From: Mesorhizobium prunaredense
GTDB lineage: Bacteria > Pseudomonadota > Alphaproteobacteria > Rhizobiales > Rhizobiaceae
DNA: 64,000 nucleotides
Reading direction: 5' to 3'
NCBI RefSeq assembly: GCF_900156895.1
Contig: NZ_FTPD01000013.1
Coordinates: 186,001 to 250,000 of the forward strand
Part shown: positions 57,333-64,000 of the stretch, in pieces
Numbering within the stretch: the first letter of the stretch is position 1
Layout: each line of letters opens with the position of its first letter
Notes under the pieces: model-generated
Told to the model about the DNA's origin: nothing
Database searches by the model: none
Seen by the model: only the letters and a program-made list of their open reading frames with translations
Made by a program: the position numbers and the translations under genes

Positions 57333-58563
57333 GGCCGCCTATCTCTTTATAGAAGGAGGTGCCGTGACGGCCGCGTGCCAACCCAAGATGCTCGGCGACG
57401 GTTTCACCGATGTCGGCGAACGTCGTTCTAAGCCCGATGTCGCCGCCAAAGCCTGGTCCGGTGCCGATCACCGGAATGCGTTCGCGCGTATGATCGGTGC
57501 CGTGCCAGGTCGGATCGTTGCCATGGTCGGCCGTGAGGATGAGAAGGTCGCCTGCCTTGAGCCGTGCAAGCGCCTCCGGCAGCCGCCGGTCGAAGGCCTC
57601 GAGGGCGGCGGCATAGCCGGCAACGTCGCGCCGATGGCCGAACTCGGTGTCGAAATCGACGAAATTGGCGAAGACGAGATCGCCGTCGCCCGCGTCATCC
57701 ATCGCGCCGAGCGCTTTGTCGAACATCGCCATGTTGCCGGCGGCCTTGCGCACTTCCGAAATGCCGCGATGGGCGAAGATGTCGCCGATCTTGCCGATCG
57801 CGATGACCCGGCTGCCGCGCGCCGTCAGCCGGTCGAGCAGTGTCGGTTCGGGCGGCGGCACCGAATAGTCCCGGCGGTTGTGCGTCCGTTCGAAGCTGGC
57901 GGCGGTTTCCCCAATGAAAGGCCGTGCGATCACCCGTCCGATGTTCAGCGGATCGACCAGCCTGCGCACCACCTTGCAGAATTCGTAGAGCCGTTCCAGG
58001 CCGAAGTGAACTTCATGCGCGGCGATCTGCAGGACGGAATCGACCGAAGTGTAGCAGATCGGCTTGCCGGTGCGGACATGCTCCTCGCCGTACCGCTCGA
58101 TGGTCTCGGTGCCCGGAGCATGGCAATTGCCGAGAATGCCCGGCACCTCTCCTTCGCGGATGATCGCTTCGGTCAGCTCGGCTGGAAAGGCGGGAACCGT
58201 GTCCGGGAAATAGCCCCAGTCGAAGCGGACCGGCAAGGCGGCGATTTCCCAATGGCCTGACGGCGTGTCCTTGCCGCTCGAAATCTCCTGCGCCGCGCCG
58301 TGGAAGGCGGAGGCAAGCAGGGCCTTGCCGCCGCTGTCGAAGCAGAATCCTGTCGCTGTTTTCGCCGCGTGGCCCAGACCGAGCGAGAGCATGTTGGGTA
58401 CGAAAAGCGGGCCTTTGCGCAGCCCCTCGCGATCCGCCCGGCCTTCCGCGCAGGCTCCAGCGATGTGTCCGAATGTGTTGGAACCGGTGTCGCCATAGCG
58501 CTCGGCGTCGGCCGCGCCGCCGATGCCGAAGGAATCGAGAACAAAAAGGAAGGCGCGCGCCAT
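57325..58563 (-). CDS. deoB: Phosphopentomutase
   Basis: DeoB interconverts (deoxy)ribose 1- and 5-phosphate in nucleoside breakdown. It has 412 residues of the alkaline-phosphatase superfamily. Metal ligands lie in [18 protein letters not shown] near the N-terminus and in [19 protein letters not shown] near the C-terminus. It is read from the minus strand, with mutM overlapping its end. Upstream (58564-58812) no gene was seen. Confidence 0.92.
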   Translation of the reverse strand: MARAFLFVLDSFGIGGAADAERYGDTGSNTFGHIAGACAEGRADREGLRKGPLFVPNMLSLGLGHAAKTATGFCFDSGGKALLASAFHGAAQEISSGKDTPSGHWEIAALPVRFDWGYFPDTVPAFPAELTEAIIREGEVPGILGNCHAPGTETIERYGEEHVRTGKPICYTSVDSVLQIAAHEVHFGLERLYEFCKVVRRLVDPLNIGRVIARPFIGETAASFERTHNRRDYSVPPPEPTLLDRLTARGSRVIAIGKIGDIFAHRGISEVRKAAGNMAMFDKALGAMDDAGDGDLVFANFVDFDTEFGHRRDVAGYAAALEAFDRRLPEALARLKAGDLLILTADHGNDPTWHGTDHTRERIPVIGTGPGFGGDIGLRTTFADIGETVAEHLGLARGRHGTSFYKEIGGHA

Positions 58564-58812
58564 TGCAGGGGTTCATTATTATCGTTTGTCTGTCCGACCA
58601 GACATAGGCGGCCGTGCGGGCATTGGCAATTCGGAACCAGCGCTGTTCGCAAGACCGGGCGCGATGGTAGAATTATCGCCGGCATCGGCGTGGATCGACG
58701 AAAAACGAGCGGGAACTCACATGCTACATGCGTTGAAGGATCCGCAGCCATCGTGCGACAGTGTCAGGCAAACGACCGACAGCAATGGCGATCGGAGTCG
58801 GGTGCCGTCGTT

Positions 58813-59433
58813 TCAGCAGGTGTCGCAGGTAATCGTCGGGCTCCTGCGGGGCCTGAGATAATAAGTTTCGCCCATCGATATCGAGTTGAAAGCCGAACTA
58901 AAGCCAAGCCGCTTTTCACTGTCCGCCGACCAGGTGATGATCGGCTCGTATGCGAGATTGCTTTCGACGCGAATGAGAAACGTGCCCTTGACGTTGAGCG
59001 TCGGTTCTACCGTGGTGACGGAGTTCTCGGCGGCGCCGGCGCTGAAGGCACCGCCGACCATCTTGCGTGACCAAGCGACCAGCACCCGCGGCGTCGGCTC
59101 ATTCGTGACCTTTATTGCGGTGATGGTGATTTCCGGGGTCGATCGGTTGTACGGCTGAAGGGTGGAGTCGCCGATCTGCATGATTGCATCGAGTTCGGCT
59201 GGCGTGATGGTCTGCTGCTGGGTGACGAGATCCGCCACCATGCTGCCGATGCGACTGACCTTCTTGCTGGTCTCGATGGCTTGCGAGGCTTCCATGGTCA
59301 AAAAGTACATGATCAGCAGGACGGGCACGATGAAGGCAAACTCAACCGCGGCGACACCGCGGCGATCGCGGCAGAACCGGATGGCTTTCGTGCAGATCCC
59401 AGCGATTCCCATATGTGCCCCCGCACGCCCCAT
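58813..59433 (-). CDS. TadE/TadG-family pilus assembly protein
   Basis: This pseudopilin-like minor component of a Tad/Flp secretion system has 206 residues. Basic RDRRG is followed by the TadE motif VAAVEFAFIVPVLLIMYFLTM, a single N-terminal membrane segment, and then a periplasmic beta-rich domain. It starts at the ATG 59431-59433 (AAGGA upstream); an alternative lies at 59410-59412. It is 36 bp after the second TadE-type gene, divergent from flp. Confidence 0.85.
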   Translation of the reverse strand: MGRAGAHMGIAGICTKAIRFCRDRRGVAAVEFAFIVPVLLIMYFLTMEASQAIETSKKVSRIGSMVADLVTQQQTITPAELDAIMQIGDSTLQPYNRSTPEITITAIKVTNEPTPRVLVAWSRKMVGGAFSAGAAENSVTTVEPTLNVKGTFLIRVESNLAYEPIITWSADSEKRLGFSSAFNSISMGETYYLRPRRSPTITCDTC

Positions 59434-59469
59434 GCTCTAGTCCTTTTCCCACGCAGAGGTTTGCGTTTT

Positions 59470-60027
59470 TCAGTCGTCGAACGGCTCGTTCTTCCAGGTC
59501 ATCGATGCGAAATGCAGCGTGTTACCGTCTTTCAGATTGGCCATCGACTTGGCCATGAAATCGGTCATGACGGGCCATTTGTAAAAAACCCGCAGCATGT
59601 TTATCGATTCAGCCAAGCCTGGGGATACCGTAAAAGTCGCGGGGGTCGTGCCGGTCAGCGCGATTTCGCCGTCTTGGATCTTGAAGCCCGCCTGGGCTGC
59701 GGCGGCGAAGCTCGGATAGGCGCGCAGATCCACTTCCAATCCGGGGCAGTCCTTGGCGACCATGATCTCCAGCCGGCTGCAGATCATGGTCTTCAGCGTC
59801 GCCTCGGTCACGTTCGCCTGCCTTACTTGGCCCGTTCGTAGCTGGCGCGCGACATCGTCGGTGATATTGGCCATCACCTCTTGCCCGGCAAATGAAATGC
59901 AGCTCTCCAGTATGGCAAAGACGAGGAGCGCAAACGGCACCGCAAGCATCGCGAACTCCAGAGCGGTGCTGCCGCGCCGGTCGCCAAGAAAGCGCGCGGA
60001 AAAGCTTGATCGTCCTGCTTTGCTCAT
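59470..60027 (-). CDS. TadE-family pilus assembly protein
   Basis: The product of 185 residues has the N-terminal basic stretch FLGDRRGSTALEFAMLAVPF and a single membrane helix (LLVFAILESCISFAG), the TadE pattern. After residue 50 there is a soluble part with VTEATLKTMICSRLEIMVAKD. TadE and TadF/G are prepilin-like proteins processed by a TadV/CpaA-type peptidase; such a peptidase is encoded at 61275. Confidence 0.85.
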   Translation of the reverse strand: MSKAGRSSFSARFLGDRRGSTALEFAMLAVPFALLVFAILESCISFAGQEVMANITDDVARQLRTGQVRQANVTEATLKTMICSRLEIMVAKDCPGLEVDLRAYPSFAAAAQAGFKIQDGEIALTGTTPATFTVSPGLAESINMLRVFYKWPVMTDFMAKSMANLKDGNTLHFASMTWKNEPFDD

Positions 60028-60181
60028 GTCCCGTGCCTGCCGATCCTCAAGGGGGGTGTCGGAGGCAGCATTAGCGCAAACCCATTGAAGTGCGGTTTGG
60101 ATGATCGATAGATTCGGCCGGAAGGTTTTAGCAGGCCGCTAACCAAAGCGGCATTTTCGGCGAGACGAAACAGTCGGTCGC

Positions 60182-60604
60182 TTACTGGCTGGCGCTCATC
60201 TCGGCTTCCGAGGCCTTTTCCGCGTCGCTTTTATACGAGCTTTCGCAATACGGCGTGCACGACATGGTCTGTATTTCGGCGCGTCGATAGATGCGCACCG
60301 ACGACGCGTCCTGTCGCACGACGGTGATCTGCTCGTCGACGATCGGACGGCCCTCCTGATCGAGGACGACGAGATTGGTGACGCCGAAGCCCTTGCCCGT
60401 CAGCACGATCGTCGAAGCATCCTGCACCGAGGCGTCGGCGATCGCCGGATTGCCGACGACGATCGTATCGGCGGCACGCGACAGTTTGACGATCTTCGCC
60501 TGGTTCATCGTGACCTCGATGCCGGCGCCAGCCTTGGCCGGCACGACAAGAGCCGTGGCGGCAAGCAGCGCGGCAATCGGAAAGGACGATCTCAGCCCGG
60601 TCAT
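60182..60604 (-). CDS. Stand-alone pilus-assembly N-domain protein (CpaC N-terminal-like)
   Basis: The product of 140 residues from the ATG at 60602-60604 has a signal peptide (FPIAALLAATALVVPAKAGA). A domain related to the N-terminus of CpaC/RcpA follows: it shares VVGNPAIADASVQ, IVLTGKGFGVTNLVVLD and the layout of the first ~110 mature residues of the CpaC encoded at 62827. No secretin domain follows. Two cysteines near the end (MSCTPYCESS) could form a disulfide. Probably a Tad outer-membrane or periplasmic accessory factor. Confidence 0.8.
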   Translation of the reverse strand: MTGLRSSFPIAALLAATALVVPAKAGAGIEVTMNQAKIVKLSRAADTIVVGNPAIADASVQDASTIVLTGKGFGVTNLVVLDQEGRPIVDEQITVVRQDASSVRIYRRAEIQTMSCTPYCESSYKSDAEKASEAEMSASQ

Positions 60605-60948
60605 TGAAGCGCTCCACGGCGGCAAATTGCTCAACGGAACATGAACGAGATTGGTGAAGCAACGGTTAAGCTGAGGAGAGCCGTGGAGACGTCGGGCTCG
60701 GCGCTTTGATCGCCTGGAGCGGGCCGCCCTTCTCTGCAATCGTTGCGCTTTCGAGGCCGACGTGCCTGTCGGATCCTTCGGCGTCACTTAGTCTACGGTT
60801 AACCACGCAATGTCATTGAAGCCGGAAAGGAATCGGTAAGGCTGTTTATTAAGCCGATCGAAAGAGCTTCTCCATAGATTGGCAGCATCCGATCAGCCAC
60901 CAGAGAAGTTGACGGAATTGCTGTAACACCTGGAGTAGGAGCTCTCGA
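60605..60948. other. Divergent region between the CpaC-N protein and flp
   Basis: There is no gene in these 344 bp. TTAACCAC at about 60800 resembles a CtrA half-site; CtrA controls flp pilus genes in Caulobacter. Further TTAA motifs lie near 60668 and 60846. Two divergent promoters are expected. Confidence 0.4.
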
Positions 60949-61119
60949 ATGTCTAATCTCATTGCACGTTTTGTGAAGGACGAATCCGGCGCGACCGCCA
61001 TCGAATACGGTCTGATCGCCGCTCTTATCGCGCTCGCCATCATGGTCGGCGCCGGCTCGCTGGGCGACGCTCTGAACGCGAAGTTCAACGGGATCGCCAC
61101 GTCGGTCAACAATTCGTAG
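60949..61119 (+). CDS. flp: Flp/Fap major pilin
   Basis: This is the structural pilin of the Tad/Flp pilus. It has 56 residues. The short leader MSNLIARFVKDESG is followed by the Flp motif ATAIEYGLIAALIALAIM, with a Gly-Ala leader-peptidase cleavage (after G14) and the Glu/Tyr pair at E19-Y20. GGAGTAGGAGC lies before the ATG. It is the shortest gene in the window. A terminator follows. Downstream cpaA encodes the peptidase. Confidence 0.93.
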   Translation: MSNLIARFVKDESGATAIEYGLIAALIALAIMVGAGSLGDALNAKFNGIATSVNNS

Positions 61120-61146
61120 CAGATCACGAAGTCCGGCGTTTTCCAG

Positions 61147-61175
61147 AACAGGGCCGCCTCACTGGCGGCCCTGTT
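61147..61175 (+). terminator. flp terminator
   Basis: AACAGGGCCGCC-TCACT-GGCGGCCCTGTT forms a perfect 12-bp stem with a 5-base loop, followed by TTCG. It probably reduces read-through so that flp is made in excess over the downstream assembly genes. Confidence 0.85.
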
Positions 61176-61274
61176 TCGTCGTACCGGCAGATTTTCAGCT
61201 CGCAGCCTCATCAATCGTTAATCGAACATGCCTAGGCTGAGAGCAGGCACAGTTCGACCACAGGCGCCGCGCCA

Positions 61275-61793
61275 ATGCTTGAAGCCCTGATCTTCGTTGT
61301 CTTTCCCTTCTGCATGCTTTTCGCCGCGATCTCCGACATGCTGTCGATGACGATCGCCAATCGCGTGCCGGTGCTGCTTGTGGCCGTCTTCGCCCTGGTT
61401 GCGCCGCTGACCGGCACGGACTGGGCAACCTATGGCTGGCATTTTGCCGCCGGCGGCCTGGTTCTCGCCGTAACCTTCGGTCTGTTCGCGCTCGGCGGCA
61501 TGGGAGGCGGCGACGCCAAGCTGCTGGCCGCCAGCGCCGTCTGGATGGGGCTGAACATCCATCTCGTCGAATATCTCGTGGTCTCGACATTCATTGGTGG
61601 CCTGCTGACGCTCGCCATCCTCGTCTATCGGAAATCGCCGCTTGCAGCCGTCACAAGCCATAACCGGTTTTTACGCCACTTCGCCGAGGAGACGACCGGC
61701 GTTCCCTATGGCATCGCGCTTGGCGTTGGCGGCCTGCTCACCTTTCCGAACTCGCCATTGATGGCGTGGGCACTCGCAAGGCTGGCGGCTTAA
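61275..61793 (+). CDS. cpaA: Prepilin peptidase CpaA (TadV, A24 family)
   Basis: This inner-membrane aspartic prepilin peptidase has 172 residues. The first catalytic Asp is in FAAISDMLSMTI and the second in the GxGD-type motif GGMGGGDAKLL. Several membrane helices are present. It cleaves the Flp and TadE/F leaders. It lies between flp and cpaB, as in many Tad loci, and has its own terminator downstream. Confidence 0.9.
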   Translation: MLEALIFVVFPFCMLFAAISDMLSMTIANRVPVLLVAVFALVAPLTGTDWATYGWHFAAGGLVLAVTFGLFALGGMGGGDAKLLAASAVWMGLNIHLVEYLVVSTFIGGLLTLAILVYRKSPLAAVTSHNRFLRHFAEETTGVPYGIALGVGGLLTFPNSPLMAWALARLAA

Positions 61794-61855
61794 TATTCTC
61801 GCCGCCGGCTTTCCCCGTCAGACCAGACTTCTACTATTCGATTTGGCCTTGGAGC

Positions 61856-61877
61856 AGGCGGCTTGGCCGCCTTTTTT
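61856..61877 (+). terminator. cpaA terminator
   Basis: AGGCGGC-TTG-GCCGCCT followed by TTTTT is a strong intrinsic terminator. The cpaB-cpaC part therefore probably starts from a separate promoter between 61878 and 62017. Confidence 0.88.
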
Positions 61878-61913
61878 GCTGGCCGGGCCGGATGCCTCAA
61901 ATTTATGTAAACC

Positions 61914-61946
61914 TTAAATTAATCACGATCGTAAGTATTAAATTAA
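61914..61946 (+). promoter_or_regulatory. TTAAATTAA repeat pair upstream of cpaB
   Basis: The identical nonamers TTAAATTAA occur at 61914-61922 and 61938-61946, 24 bp from start to start, the second followed by CC. They are in an AT-rich spot after the cpaA terminator. TTAA pairs resemble CtrA half-sites (TTAA/TTAACC), though the spacing is not the usual N7. Confidence 0.45.
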
Positions 61947-62017
61947 CCTTGTTTTGACGATTGCCGCTGCATGGTCCGGCTTGGCGAGGTTGTTTGCCAA
62001 GGACGAGGTTCGGACAG

Positions 62018-62830
62018 ATGCCAGCATCCCGACTGATCATTCTGGGCGTGGCGGTGGCCGCGGCAGGTGGCGCAGGATATGTCGCAAAAAACATGGCCAC
62101 GGCGCCGCCGCCTCAAATCGTCGAATCCGGCCCCGAGGCGCCGGCAATCGCGCTGCAGGACGTGCTTGTCCTGTCCGGCGACGTTCCGATGGGCAGTCCG
62201 CTGGAGAACAACATCAGTTGGCAGTCCTGGCCGGCCGATGGCATCAACGCGAATTTCATCACCCGCGCCGCGGAGCCCGATGCGCTGGAGAAGCTGAAAG
62301 GCGGCGTCGCCCGTGTGGCGATGTATGCCGGTGAGCCGCTGCGGCGCTCCAAGCTGATCGGCGAGGGACAGAGCTTCATGTCGTCGATCCTGCCCTCCGG
62401 CATGCGGGCCGTCGCTACAGCCGTATCGGCCGACACGTCGGCCGGCGGCTTCATACTTCCCAATGATTTCGTCGACGTCATCATGACCCGCAGAGCCGAT
62501 GCCGCGGCCGGCGGCAGCGGCTTTACGACCGAAACCATCCTCAAGAACATTCGCGTCCTGGCAATCGACCAGACCATCCAGGAGGACGAGGAAGGCAAGA
62601 GGACCAGGGTCGGCCAGACCGCGACGCTGGAACTGACATCGCAGCAGGCGGAAATCATCACCGTCGCCCAGCAGATGGCGGATCGGCTGACATTGGCGCT
62701 GCGGTCGATCAGCGACACCCAGGAGAAGAATTTGGGCGAGGCCGACTATCTTGTTTCCGGCAATGGGCGGCGCGGAACAGTGCGCCTGATCAAGTCGGGC
62801 GAAGTGTCCGAAGTGGGAGCAAGGCAATGA
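62018..62830 (+). CDS. cpaB: Flp pilus assembly protein CpaB (RcpC)
   Basis: This periplasmic part of the Tad secretion machine has 270 residues from the ATG at 62018. An N-terminal membrane segment (LIILGVAVAAAGGAGYVA) precedes an SAF-type domain with VLVLSGDVPMGSPLENNISW and LIGEGQSFMSS. The later RcpC region includes GGFILPNDFVDVIMTRR and VGQTATLELTSQQAEI. Its stop overlaps the cpaC start by 4 bases (ATGA). Confidence 0.9.
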   Translation: MPASRLIILGVAVAAAGGAGYVAKNMATAPPPQIVESGPEAPAIALQDVLVLSGDVPMGSPLENNISWQSWPADGINANFITRAAEPDALEKLKGGVARVAMYAGEPLRRSKLIGEGQSFMSSILPSGMRAVATAVSADTSAGGFILPNDFVDVIMTRRADAAAGGSGFTTETILKNIRVLAIDQTIQEDEEGKRTRVGQTATLELTSQQAEIITVAQQMADRLTLALRSISDTQEKNLGEADYLVSGNGRRGTVRLIKSGEVSEVGARQ

Positions 62831-64000
62831 GGCTAAACGCTGGACTGCCGGTTACACTGGCTGCGGCAATCGGCCTGTTCCTGCTTGGATCGAATGCACA
62901 TGGCCTCCTCGAGGCGAATGCGGCAAGCAGGAACGCCGAGGTGTCGGCTTCGACCGCCACCCAGCGCGTCAAGCTCGGTCTCAACAAATCGGTGGTCATC
63001 GACCTGCCGAGCGATGCCTATGATATACTGGTCGCCAACCCGGCGGTCGCCGATGCGGTGACCCGCACCGCCAGGCGCATCTATCTCTTCGGAAAGGCGG
63101 TGGGCGACACCAACATCTTCGTCTTCGGCCCCAATGGCGAACAGATCGTCAGCCTGGATCTGGCGGTCGAACGCGACGTCGCCGGACTGGAAGACTATAT
63201 CAGACGCTTCATCCCATCATCGGCCATCACTGTCGAATTGCTGAACGACAACGTCGTCCTGACCGGAACCGTGGACACTCCCCTGGATGCCAAGCGCGCG
63301 GTCGATCTGGCCACCATCTTCGTGTCCGGCGGTGAAGCGACCACGGGACAATATTCACAGACCGCCTCCGGCGGCTCGGCCGAATCCGGTGTCGACATCG
63401 ACAACCCGGATTCCGAGCGTCGCGTCAGCCAGATCGTCAACCTCTTGCAGATCATCGGCGACGATCAGGTGACGCTGAAGGTGACGGTGGCCGAGGTCAG
63501 CCGCTCGGTGATGAAGCAACTCGGCGTCAACCTGATCGGCAAGGGCAGCAGCGACGGCTTCTCCTTCGGCGCGATGAGTTCTCCTCCTTATGGCCTGGGC
63601 AAGCCGATTTCGCAGTACTCCAACTTACAGCTGGGTGATGCGCTCGGAAACGGACTTCAGGCGTATATCAATGCCATGGAGCAGAGCGGCGTCATGAAGA
63701 CACTCGCCGAGCCGACGCTGACCGCGGTTTCAGGCGAAAAAGCGACATTCAAAGTCGGCGGCGAATTCAATCTCATCACAAGCCGGACGAGCAACGTTTC
63801 AGAAGACAACATAACGGGCCAGGTTACCTACAGCAACGAAAAGCTCGAATATGGAATTGGCCTCGAATTCCAGCCGGTCGTGCTCTCGGCGGGCCGCATC
63901 AGCCTTAAAGTGAGGACGTCGGTTTCGGAGCCTACGACGGAAGGCGCCACAGTGCTCGAAGCGGCCGGCGACTTGCCCGGCACCACTTTGCTGTCGATCC
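62827..64000 (+). CDS. cpaC: Secretin CpaC (RcpA), 3' end beyond window
   Basis: This outer-membrane secretin of the Tad pilus is open to the window end (391 codons seen). It has a signal peptide-like N-terminus (VTLAAAIGLFLLGSNAHG), then a pilus N-domain (about 45-120; VVIDLPSDAYDILVANPAVA). A BON-like segment follows (about 120-165; VELLNDNVVLTGTVDTPLDA), and the secretin domain begins near residue 200 with QVTLKVTVAEVSRSVMKQLG. Later blocks include VMKTLAEPTLTAVSGEKATF and FQPVVLSAGRISLKV. Coupled to cpaB. Confidence 0.92.
   Translation, partial: MRLNAGLPVTLAAAIGLFLLGSNAHGLLEANAASRNAEVSASTATQRVKLGLNKSVVIDLPSDAYDILVANPAVADAVTRTARRIYLFGKAVGDTNIFVFGPNGEQIVSLDLAVERDVAGLEDYIRRFIPSSAITVELLNDNVVLTGTVDTPLDAKRAVDLATIFVSGGEATTGQYSQTASGGSAESGVDIDNPDSERRVSQIVNLLQIIGDDQVTLKVTVAEVSRSVMKQLGVNLIGKGSSDGFSFGAMSSPPYGLGKPISQYSNLQLGDALGNGLQAYINAMEQSGVMKTLAEPTLTAVSGEKATFKVGGEFNLITSRTSNVSEDNITGQVTYSNEKLEYGIGLEFQPVVLSAGRISLKVRTSVSEPTTEGATVLEAAGDLPGTTLLSI

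Overview
The window is GC-rich, gene-dense chromosomal DNA from an alphaproteobacterium of the Rhizobiales, most likely Mesorhizobium or a close Phyllobacteriaceae relative. The assignment rests on gene order (tsaB-rimI-plsC-miaB-phoH-ybeY-ybeX-lnt-praR-metK-trmB; rimP-nusA-ylxR/L7Ae-infB-rbfA-truB; rpsO-pnp; fabI-fabB-fabA divergent from irr; dnaA-rpsT-enoyl-CoA hydratase-mutM), on an Irr-type iron control element, and on many rhizobial-type palindromic intergenic repeats. No prophage, insertion sequence, CRISPR array, rRNA or tRNA gene was recognised. Species is not determined.

Layout. 1-2.6 kb: the tail of an unidentified gene, recR and a lytic transglycosylase. 2.7-9.8 kb: a complete dipeptide/oligopeptide-type ABC importer (binding protein, two permeases, two ATPases) and a GabT-type aminotransferase, with palindromic repeats scattered between and partly inside the genes. 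10-17.7 kb: a ferredoxin-reductase-like flavoprotein divergent from an iron cluster of imelysin, bfd, bfr, DUF1111 di-haem protein, second imelysin and DUF1513 protein. The cluster lies behind a near-perfect 23-bp iron control element. 17.9-30.6 kb: tRNA modification, ribosome maturation and envelope genes, with a frameshifted glyoxalase-type pseudogene and a compositionally different alpha/beta hydrolase inserted between ybeX and lnt. 30.8-42.2 kb: the translation/transcription block from rimP to pnp, with a CorA transporter. 42.4-49.8 kb: a rRNA methyltransferase-like gene, the fab cluster, irr and assorted single genes. 49.9-58.6 kb: recF, dnaN, dnaA, rpsT, an enoyl-CoA hydratase, mutM and deoB. 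58.8-64 kb: the start of a Tad/Flp pilus locus, with TadE-like proteins and a stand-alone CpaC N-domain protein on the minus strand and flp, cpaA, cpaB and cpaC (cut by the window end) on the plus strand.

How the parts work together. The iron cluster would handle periplasmic iron (imelysins, di-haem protein, Tat-exported DUF1513 protein) and intracellular storage and release (Bfr, Bfd). The irr gene for the regulator expected to bind the iron control element lies about 35 kb away in the same window. No dedicated iron permease is visible in the cluster.

The most distinctive non-coding structure is a set of palindromic repeats. One composite of two hairpins flanks dnaN in inverted orientation. 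Another repeat supplies the likely start codon of the lytic transglycosylase, and another separates two permease genes whose ATGA stop/start overlap is still visible. Starts were chosen from Shine-Dalgarno spacing and family length. No database search was possible.
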